The notes under the pieces were generated by a model. It was not told the origin of the DNA. It saw nothing but the letters and a program-made list of their open reading frames with translations, and made no database searches. Positions 1-5,158 of a DNA stretch of 64,000 nt are shown in pieces. Origin of the DNA: Photobacterium iliopiscarium (GTDB taxonomy: Bacteria; Pseudomonadota; Gammaproteobacteria; Enterobacterales; Vibrionaceae); the NCBI RefSeq assembly GCF_003026395.1, contig NZ_PYOO01000004.1, forward strand, positions 310,001 to 374,000, in the 5' to 3' direction. The number at the start of each line of letters is the position of its first letter. Positions within the stretch are counted from its first letter, which is position 1. The position numbers were made by a program, and so were the translations under genes.

Positions 1-2
1 AT

Positions 3-224
3 AGATACAAAGGCCAGGGTTTCGGTGAATGGCTTTTGATTGATGCGCTTAGAAAACTATTAATGGCAAGTGAAACGGTCGCCTTCCCTGTCGTCATTGT
101 TGATGCAAAAGATGGCGCTGAGTATTTCTATGAAAAATACGGTTTTACCGCATTTAAAGACGCTGATAACAAACTGTTTATTACAATTGCAGACATTAGA
201 GCTAGTATCGGTGAATTAATTTAA
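3..224 (+). pseudogene. GNAT acetyltransferase C-terminal fragment, copy A
   Basis: The frame is open from the window edge and ends at TAA 222-224. It encodes the acetyl-CoA-binding stretch RYKGQGFGEWLL and the closing FYEKYGF motif. Both are typical of GNAT proteins and resemble the toxin half of TacA/TacT-type modules, whose full length is roughly 165 residues. Whether the gene was intact upstream cannot be seen. The paralogous copy at 882-1226 is truncated at its N-terminus, so a fragment is likely here too. Assignment to GNAT is by motif; the TacT link is inference. Confidence 0.6.
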
Positions 225-364
225 ACCAAGAAGCAGTTAACGCCACCATAACACGTGCTGACGAGCAACTTTCAAAACCAATTATACTTCAAACCAAAAA
301 TGCCGAATATTATAAACATCGTGTTGATAGCTTTGTTGAACGAAGCTGTTGCGCGGCAGAATAA
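224..364 (+). pseudogene. Unknown 46-residue coding remnant, copy A
   Basis: An open frame directly overlaps the GNAT stop codon and ends at TAA 362-364. The encoded peptide is mirrored in copy B (1226-1366). Differences between the copies fall mostly at third codon positions or give conservative changes (for example E to D and V to I), so this was once coding. I do not recognise the family. It has no plausible start codon of its own and is probably the C-terminal tail of a lost gene. Confidence 0.35.
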
Positions 365-416
365 AGCAGACTGCGATTAAGCTACCTTTAATACTCCTTA
401 TAATGGAGTATTAATG

Positions 417-715
417 ATGAATAACGAATAACACCAACGTTAAGATTATCTTTATTAACAACATGTTACCTAGCTAACCTTACAAGGTAAACGTCCAGCC
501 ACTATTGATGGTTATAGTCGTGCACTTCGTTGCATTAGTCACCATTGAATAAATCACCTGATACGTTAACCACTAATGATCTCAAGCGATACTTTGCTCA
601 ACTGATTAAAACCCATTCATGGAGCACCGTTAGAATTAATCGTAATGGATTACAGTTTTTCTTTAAGCATGTACTTCAACGTGATTGAGAATGGCGAGAA
701 TTAATTTACGTATAG
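417..715 (+). pseudogene. Tyrosine recombinase N-terminal (SAM-like) remnant, copy A
   Basis: Reading through its lesions, the protein runs MNNE..., then GKRPATIDGYSRALR, then DDLKRYFAQLIKTHSWSTVRI, then FFFKHVLQRD. This is the core-binding N-terminal domain of XerC-like integrases, of the type that accompanies IS91-like elements. Copy A has a stop at codon 5, a TAA in place of Ser at codon 9, a one-base deletion after the HH codons (about 545) and a TGA where Trp is expected after QRD. No catalytic domain with the R-H-R-Y residues follows. It is a dead remnant. Confidence 0.6.
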
Positions 716-881
716 CAACAAAGAATTCACTGCCTATTATCCGTCATCTCGGAAGCGAAGCATGAGCTATCCGTGATCTATTCATCACGTGATCGAGCTT
801 AAAAGATATCAATAAAATAGTAATTCTACGACACGCTAATGGTAATCGCGCTATCGCTCTCGCAGACATTCACTGTAGGGA

Positions 882-1226
882 ATGATGATTGTAAGCTCAG
901 ATAATCACGTTAATTATTATCTATTTTCGAAATGGAAAGTTATGGGTGTCCTATGTTTTGGTATAACTTCTGGTGGTTTGATTGCCCGCTTAGCCGTTGA
1001 CCATAGATACAAAGGTCAGGGTTTCGGTGAATGGCTTTTGATTGATGCGCTTAGAAAACTATTAATGGCAAGTGAAACGGTCGCCTTCCCTGTCGTCATT
1101 GTTGATGCAAAAGATGGCGCTGAGGATTTCTATGAAAAATACGGTTTTACCGCATTTAAAGACGCTGATAACAAACTGTTTATTACAATTGCAGACATTA
1201 GAGCTAGTATCGGTGAATTAATTTAA
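882..1226 (+). pseudogene. GNAT acetyltransferase C-terminal fragment, copy B
   Basis: The open frame is 114 residues. Only the part from about residue 32 (LIARLAVDHRYKGQGFGEWLL) to the end looks like GNAT; it carries the acetyl-CoA loop and the FYEKYGF motif. The first 30 residues come from the junction between the two repeat copies and have no GNAT features. An alternative internal ATG lies at 945. The missing N-terminal third makes an active enzyme unlikely. It differs from copy A by EDFYE in place of EYFYE. Confidence 0.6.
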
Positions 1227-1366
1227 ACCAAGAAGCAGTTAACTCCGCCATAACACGTGCTGACGACCAACTTTCAAAACCAATTATACTTCAAACCAAA
1301 AACGCCGAATGTTATAAGCATCGTATTGATACATTTGTTGAACGAAGCCGCTGCGCGGCAGAGTAA
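1226..1366 (+). pseudogene. Unknown 46-residue coding remnant, copy B
   Basis: This is the counterpart of 224-364 in the second repeat copy. It has the same frame, the same relation to the preceding GNAT stop and a TAA at the corresponding place. The family is not recognised and no own start codon is visible. Confidence 0.35.
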
Positions 1367-1404
1367 AGCCGACAACTATTAAGCTACCTTTAATAAGACT
1401 AATG

Positions 1405-1720
1405 ATGAATAACGAACAACAACAACGTTAAGATTATCTTTATACACAACATGTTACCCACCTAAACTTTACAAGGTAAACGTCCAGCCACTATTGATGG
1501 TTATAGTCGTGCACTTCGTCGCATTACTCACCATTTAGGTAAATCACCTGATACGTTAACCACTGATGATCTCAAGCGATACTTTGCTCAACTGATTAAA
1601 ACCCATTCATGGAGCATCGTTAGAATTGATCGTAATGGATTACAGTTTTTCTTTAAGCATGTACTTCAACGTGATTGAGAATGGCGAGAATTAATTTACG
1701 TATAGCAACAAAGAATTCAC
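1405..1720 (+). pseudogene. Tyrosine recombinase N-terminal remnant, copy B
   Basis: Begins ATG AAT AAC GAA CAA and encodes the same SAM-like N-terminal domain as the copy at 417. It carries a TAA in place of Ser at codon 9 (shared with copy A), an extra frame disruption near 1469-1478 and the TGA after QRD, but not the one-base deletion seen in copies A and C. There is no catalytic domain. It ends in a REP-like palindrome around 1740-1780. Confidence 0.6.
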
Positions 1721-1851
1721 TGCCTATTATCCGTCATCTCGGAAGCGAAGCATGAGCTATCCGTGATCTATTAATAGCGTGATCGAGCCTAAAAGACACC
1801 AATGAAATAGTAATTCTACGACACGCTAATGGTAGATTCGTTGTGGCGACC

Positions 1852-1888
1852 ACAATTCCCTATCGCCCTCACGGGCATTCACTGTAGG
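1852..1888. repeat. REP-like palindrome, solitary copy
   Basis: ATTCCCTA and TAGGGAAT form an 8-bp inverted repeat around a loop of about 21 bases, followed by GACGG. The same arms and flank recur in every unit of the array at 4209-5032. The arms resemble the widespread REP-like ATTCCC...GGGAATGACG palindromes of gammaproteobacteria (general knowledge, not checked here). Confidence 0.75.
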
Positions 1889-1961
1889 GAATGACGGCTT
1901 CTTTTCAACATTACCTTTCATGACATTCGCAATATTTACTTATATGAAGCCGCTCGGACTT

Positions 1962-2015
1962 GTCCAACACTTGAATAGGTGTCGGCTGCGCGACACATAT
2001 CCTTATCTGTTAGGC
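1962..2015 (-). other. attC-like integron recombination site 1
   Basis: Read on the minus strand it starts with GCCTAAC (R'' consensus RYYYAAC) and ends with GTTGGAC (R' consensus GTTRRRY), preceded by CAAGT. The inside carries an inverted repeat, GTGTCG - CGCAGC - CGACAC. It begins 7 bases after the stop codon of the minus-strand gene at 2022, the usual gene-attC layout of a cassette. About 45 bp beyond R' are shared with the site at 3176. Confidence 0.75.
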
Positions 2016-2021
2016 TTCATC

Positions 2022-2510
2022 TCACGTATATAACCATTTCTTAATTTTTGGAGCTAAGGACATTAAATAGGGAATGATCACCACAAAAGCGATATAGAAC
2101 AGGAACGCTAAATAATAGCCTTTTTCGATAAACAATCCAGCTTTCCTTTTCAAGGAGCGATCTACCCCATCCATCTTGTTTGGATCAACGAAAGCAAAGT
2201 GTCTGCATGGCTCAATATAACTTTTAAAACATAATTCACGAAACAGGTCTTTACTACAAAACAGAACGTTACCGCATTGTTTCGCAACATAGTCTTTACA
2301 GTAAGTTACGGAGTCTAGTTTGACTGACAGATAATCCGTACCATTATCCAAAAGACACTTCTTAAAATTCAGTAAAACATCACTTCTAAACTGCTCACTT
2401 ACACTACTTTCGAAAGACTCAACCTCCTCAAGTAAAACTGGGACATAAAGATAACTCCACAACGCTATCCAAACTGAGCTTAAAATTAACCAAACTTTCT
2501 TTATGTTCAT
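2022..2510 (-). CDS. Cassette-borne hypothetical membrane protein
   Basis: This gene encodes 162 residues from the ATG at 2510, which has AAGG about 8 bases upstream. An upstream in-frame ATG at 2567 lies inside the VCR-like attC and was not chosen. There is one hydrophobic helix at the N-terminus (about residues 5-22) and one near the C-terminus (about 132-152, AFLFYIAFVVIIPYLMSL), with a Cys-rich loop between them (six or more Cys), so the loop may be extracytoplasmic and disulfide-bonded. The family is not recognised. The gene is bracketed by attC-like sites on both sides, so it is the single gene of an integron cassette. It probably has no promoter of its own. Confidence 0.7.
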   Translation of the reverse strand: MNIKKVWLILSSVWIALWSYLYVPVLLEEVESFESSVSEQFRSDVLLNFKKCLLDNGTDYLSVKLDSVTYCKDYVAKQCGNVLFCSKDLFRELCFKSYIEPCRHFAFVDPNKMDGVDRSLKRKAGLFIEKGYYLAFLFYIAFVVIIPYLMSLAPKIKKWLYT

Positions 2511-2520
2511 TTTTGAAACC

Positions 2521-2635
2521 TTACGCCCTGTTAAGGTGTGAGCAACGAAATACCGATGCTTCCGCATACCACCTCACTGAACGCAACGCATAGTAAAAAT
2601 GCCACGCGTTGCGAATCACTCTTAAACCGTTTGTT
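2521..2635 (-). other. VCR-like attC site
   Basis: This region resembles the Vibrio cholerae repeat type of attC from memory. On the plus strand it begins TTACGCCCTGTTAAGG (VCR: TAACGCCCGCCTAAGG), contains GCCACGCGTTG followed by CTCTTAA, and ends CGTTTGTTG (VCR: CGTTTGTTA). The internal CGCAACGC / GCGTTGCG arms make a long imperfect hairpin. It separates the 162-residue cassette gene from the recombinase remnant copy C. Its left end sits 11 bases before the cassette ATG. It is longer than and different in type from the 55-bp sites at 1962 and 3176. Confidence 0.75.
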
Positions 2636-2962
2636 GAACGAAGCCGCTGCGCGGCAGAGTAAAGCAGACAGCGATTAAACTACCTTTAATACGCCTAATG
2701 ATGAATAACGAACAACAACAACGTTCAGATTATCTTTATGAACAACATGTTACCCACCTAACCTTGCAAGGTAAACGTCCAGCTACTATTGATGGTTATA
2801 GTCGTGCACTTCGTCGCATTACTCACCATTGAATAAATCACCTGATACGTTAACCACTGATGATCTCAAGCGATACTTTGCCCAACTGATTAAAACCCAT
2901 TCATGGAGCACCGTTAGAATTGATCGTAGTGGTTTACGAATATTATGGGTGTCCTATGTTTT
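2630..2962 (+). repeat. Third, partial copy (C) of the duplicated unit
   Basis: Homology with copies A and B starts at TTTGTTGAACGAAGC, exactly at the R'' end of the VCR-like site, and continues through the recombinase start to about 2940. The sequence then switches to a 20-bp stretch (2943-2962) that also occurs at 940-959 just before GNAT copy B. The left breakpoint at an attC edge suggests site-specific rather than random joining (inference). Confidence 0.75.
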
Positions 2963-3020
2963 CAGCATGTCATGCAATTGGCGGGGATTTTTCGACCCAG
3001 ATAAAAACGTAAAACAATAA
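2701..3020 (+). pseudogene. Tyrosine recombinase N-terminal remnant, copy C
   Basis: ATG at 2701 opens a clean frame for 44 codons that keeps Ser at codon 9, unlike copies A and B. The frame then hits TGA after HH because of a single-base deletion shared with copy A. The second part continues in another frame from TTG 2829 (NKSPDTLTTDDLKRYFAQL...) to TAA 3018-3020, but the last 25 residues are unrelated to the family. There is no catalytic domain. It is on the opposite strand to the cassettes around it. Confidence 0.6.
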
Positions 3021-3175
3021 GGATAATGGCATTAACGCGTAATAATTAAAGAGGATCTAATTATAAATCAATAAATTAATTTGATTGGTTCACGCCAAGG
3101 ATAACGCTCAACTTCTTTTTAGCATCACACTTCATTACATTCGCAATATTTACTTATATAAAGCCGCTCGGGCTT

Positions 3176-3230
3176 GTCCAACACTTCGGATAGGTGTCGG
3201 CTGCGCGACACATATCCTTATCTGTTATAT
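3176..3230 (-). other. attC-like integron recombination site 2
   Basis: On the minus strand it starts ATATAAC (R'') and ends GTTGGAC (R', preceded by GAAGT). The arms GGATAGGTGTCG and CGACACATATCC fold into a stem with a two-base internal bulge and a GCTGCG loop. It lies 5 bases after the stop codon of the minus-strand gene at 3236. Its R'' is the perfect complement of GTTATAT, which is found on the minus strand at 3865-3859, where this cassette would begin. Confidence 0.75.
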
Positions 3231-3235
3231 TTTCA

Positions 3236-3559
3236 TTAGGACAGCTGAACAAGCATAGACTGTATAATGTCATTATCACTTTGTTCTGTACCGTGACAAC
3301 AAATAATACCAACGCTACTGCTTTCTATCCTGAACCACTTAACATCATTAACTTTAATGTTGTTCATGGATAAATAGACAGATACTACATTTAGATAATC
3401 ATCTGAATTAAGGTTATTCGTAACGGCATTATCAATAGCTGATTTGTGTAGATTTTTGAAATCTAAAAACGTCATATCATTTAATGCGTTAACTTGTGAC
3501 TCAACATCGTCTTTACTAACCGTTTGAACATTTATTTTATTTATTTTTACTGTGATCAT
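3236..3559 (-). CDS. Cassette-borne hypothetical protein (107 aa)
   Basis: A small soluble protein with no signal peptide or membrane segment. It begins MITVKINKINVQTV and has a Cys-Cys-His stretch near residue 88. The family is not recognised. It follows the 80-residue gene by 14 bases on the same strand, so the two are co-transcribed. Both sit in the cassette whose attC starts at 3230. Paired small genes in one cassette are often toxin-antitoxin or immunity pairs, but nothing in the sequence proves that here. Confidence 0.65.
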   Translation of the reverse strand: MITVKINKINVQTVSKDDVESQVNALNDMTFLDFKNLHKSAIDNAVTNNLNSDDYLNVVSVYLSMNNIKVNDVKWFRIESSSVGIICCHGTEQSDNDIIQSMLVQLS

Positions 3560-3573
3560 TTATAACCCCTTAC

Positions 3574-3816
3574 TTACCAACGTTCAAAAACCACTTCATT
3601 ATCATCAATATCAAACTGTTGAAGAGAGTATGTTTGATTAAATGGAGCTTTAATTGATGTATACTCGACGTACTTTATAGAACCAACAGTTTGACCTTGA
3701 GAATTTACAATCTCATACTTATATCGTTCATTCTGCCCTAAATTTCCAGCTTCAAATTTGCTGACAAATTTAACCACATCGCCATCATTAATTTTTAACT
3801 TGTTTTTCCAATCCAT
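3574..3816 (-). CDS. Cassette-borne hypothetical protein (80 aa)
   Basis: First gene of the cassette nearest the integrase remnant. The 80 residues are rich in aromatic and charged positions (VVKFVSKFEAG, RYKYEIVNSQGQTVG), consistent with a small beta-rich fold. There is no signal peptide, no membrane helix and no motif I recognise. It starts ATG GAT TGG with AGAGG about 10 bases upstream. In integrons the first cassette is the best expressed, from the Pc promoter near attI, so this pair is the likeliest of the cassettes to be active. Confidence 0.65.
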   Translation of the reverse strand: MDWKNKLKINDGDVVKFVSKFEAGNLGQNERYKYEIVNSQGQTVGSIKYVEYTSIKAPFNQTYSLQQFDIDDNEVVFERW

Positions 3817-3858
3817 AGTATTACAACCTCTAAATACATTACTGATGTATCACCGAAA

Positions 3859-3865
3859 ATATAAC
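3859..3865 (-). other. Probable attI/first-cassette junction
   Basis: On the minus strand this is GTTATAT. It is the complement of the R'' box (ATATAAC) of the attC that ends the cassette at 3176-3230, as expected if the cassette was inserted here between G and TT. It lies between the cassette genes and the divergent integrase remnant, the normal place of attI. Assigned from architecture and base pairing, not from a known attI sequence. Confidence 0.45.
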
Positions 3866-3929
3866 AACTTATTATATTAACAACTTGCCCGAATTTGTTC
3901 TTTGAACCTGCGCCCGTATTTAATTCGTC

Positions 3930-3957
3930 ATTATACAAAAAACATTATAAATCAAAA
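3930..3957 (-). promoter_or_regulatory. Candidate leftward cassette promoter (Pc-like)
   Basis: The minus strand carries TATAAT (3935-3930) preceded at about 16 bp by TTTTGA, a weak -35. It is placed correctly to transcribe the cassette genes at 3816 and beyond. The region is very AT-rich, so chance matches are likely. Confidence 0.35.
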
Positions 3958-4041
3958 ACATTATTACATTGGTTGCCCGATAGAAGTCACAAAATCGGGC
4001 ACCTGCCTTTTAGTTTCCACTTTTTTTACTAATACTAATTG

Positions 4042-4057
4042 CTGTATGTATTAACAG
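4042..4057 (+). promoter_or_regulatory. LexA (SOS) box upstream of integrase remnant
   Basis: CTGTATGTATTAACAG matches the gammaproteobacterial LexA consensus CTGT-N8-ACAG at all eight fixed positions. It lies 15 bases before the ATG of the IntI-like remnant. SOS control of integron integrase genes through a LexA box at the promoter is established in Vibrio, which supports the integron reading of this locus. Confidence 0.8.
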
Positions 4058-4072
4058 TATAAAAGGTGCGCA

Positions 4073-4207
4073 ATGGCTTCTCTCTTTCTAACTTATATAA
4101 AAGAATACATATATATAAAACATCCTGACAAATTAGATAATGATGATATTGAACAATTTCTGTCTTATTTAAATAACCAATCACCACATTTAAAAAATAA
4201 TAATTAA
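4073..4207 (+). pseudogene. Integron integrase (IntIA-like) N-terminal remnant
   Basis: A 44-residue frame from ATG 4073, with AAAGGTG just upstream. The stretch YIKEYIYIKHPDKLDNDDIE followed by QFLSYL lines up, from memory, with the N-terminal domain of Vibrio IntIA (WITRYIHFHNKKHPS...DKEVEEFLTYL). The first 20 or so residues of a normal IntI and everything after the first SAM-like helices are missing, including the catalytic R-H-R-Y residues. The stop at 4205 falls at the edge of the 126-bp repeat array. It is divergent from the cassettes and lies behind a LexA box, as intI genes do. The homology is short, so the strength comes from context. Confidence 0.6.
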
Positions 4208-4208
4208 T

Positions 4209-5032
4209 AACGATTCAACACGCTGTAAGTAGATTCCCTATCTCGTTCGTAACCTCACTGTAGGGAATGACGGGGGTGGGTTTTGCATTCACTCTCGGAA
4301 TTTTCAGTGAGCACTTAAAAATATCAAAAAATAATAACACTACAACACGATATAAATAGATTCCCTATCGCGTTAGCAACCTCATTGTAGGGAATGACGG
4401 GATGGTTTTTGTATTCACTCTCAGTATTTTCAATGAGCGTTTAAAAATATCAAAATATAATAACACTACAACACGCTATAAATAGATTCCCTATCGCGTT
4501 CGTAACCTCACTGTAGGGAATGACGGGGTGGGTTTTGTATTTACTCTAGGAATTTTCAGTGAGCGTTTAAAAATATCAAAAAATAATAACACTACAACAC
4601 GCTATAAATAGATTCCCTATCACGTTCGTAACCTCACTATAGGGAATGACAGGGTGGGTTTTACATTTACTCTTGGAATTTTCAGTGAGCGTTTAAAAAT
4701 ATCAAAAAATAATAACACTACAACGCGCTGTAAATAGATTCCCTATCGCGTTCGTAACCTCACTGTAGGAAATGACGGGGTGGGTTTTGTATTTACTCTT
4801 GGAATTTTCAGTGAGCGTTTAAAAACATCAAAATGTAATAACACTACAACGCGCTGTAAGTAGATTCCCTATCCCGTTCGTAACCTCACTGTAGGGAATG
4901 ACGAGGGTGGGTTTTGTATTTACTCTCGGAATTTTCAGTAAGCGCTTAAAAATATCAAAAATAATAACACTTCAACGCGCTGCAAATAGATTCCCTATCT
5001 CGTTCGTAATCTCACTGTAGGGAATGACGAGC
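4209..5032. repeat. Seven-unit 126-bp tandem palindrome array
   Basis: Seven copies of GATTCCCTATC...TAGGGAATGACG start at 4232, 4359, 4485, 4611, 4737, 4863 and 4989, a spacing of 127 and then five times 126. The spacer is also conserved (GGGTGGGTTTTG, ATTTTCAGTGAGCG, TTAAAAATATCAAAA, AATAACACTACAAC). So this is a true tandem repeat and not a CRISPR array. Each unit holds an 8-bp inverted repeat (ATTCCCTA/TAGGGAAT; a few arms have one mismatch) and a second 7-bp inverted repeat, CTCACTG/CAGTGAG. No reading frame runs through it. It fills the whole gap between the IntI remnant and fruA. Confidence 0.9.
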
Positions 5033-5107
5033 TATTGTGGCTTTTATAACAATATGCGCTATTCCTAATCCCTCGTCCCTTACAATCTATCCCCTTTATC
5101 CCCCCAC

Positions 5108-5135
5108 AAAAAAGCCGACAATGAAGTCGGCTTTA
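5108..5135 (-). terminator. Rho-independent terminator of the fru operon
   Basis: The inverted repeat GCCGAC/GTCGGC with AAAG/CTTT extension is followed on the minus strand by a run of T. It lies 24 bases downstream of the fruA stop. Confidence 0.8.
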
Positions 5136-5158
5136 AATAATGGTGTATTCGCTATTAA

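Larger units (their letters stand above)
1..888 (+). repeat. Tandem ~1 kb duplicated unit, copy A (truncated by window start)
   Basis: This stretch is repeated almost base for base starting at 1003. In order it contains the 3' end of a GNAT gene, a short unknown coding remnant, the N-terminal part of a tyrosine recombinase, a REP-like palindrome (about 739-780) and the right arm of a second palindrome ending in GTAGGGAATGA. Position 1 corresponds to 1003, and offsets drift to about 1009 at the right end because copy A lacks the left palindrome arm that copy B has at 1852-1859. The copies differ by scattered substitutions, so the duplication is not recent. Confidence 0.85.
1003..1893 (+). repeat. 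Tandem ~1 kb duplicated unit, copy B
   Basis: This is the second copy of the unit starting at window position 1, in direct orientation, with the GNAT fragment, unknown remnant and recombinase remnant in the same order. It keeps a complete terminal palindrome at 1852-1888 (ATTCCCTA ... TAGGGAAT) that copy A has half lost. It also keeps the undisrupted CATTTAGGTAAA reading of the recombinase that copies A and C have lost. Confidence 0.85.

Noticed and set aside
676..730. Possible DUF1778-type antitoxin start (reading MARINLRI) just before the GNAT fragments
   Set aside because: The same bases read EWRELIYV in the recombinase frame and continue its homology, so the antitoxin-like reading is a shadow in another frame.
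4209..5032. CRISPR array
   Set aside because: The intervals between palindromes are conserved in sequence, the period is 126 bases and no cas genes are near. It is a tandem repeat.
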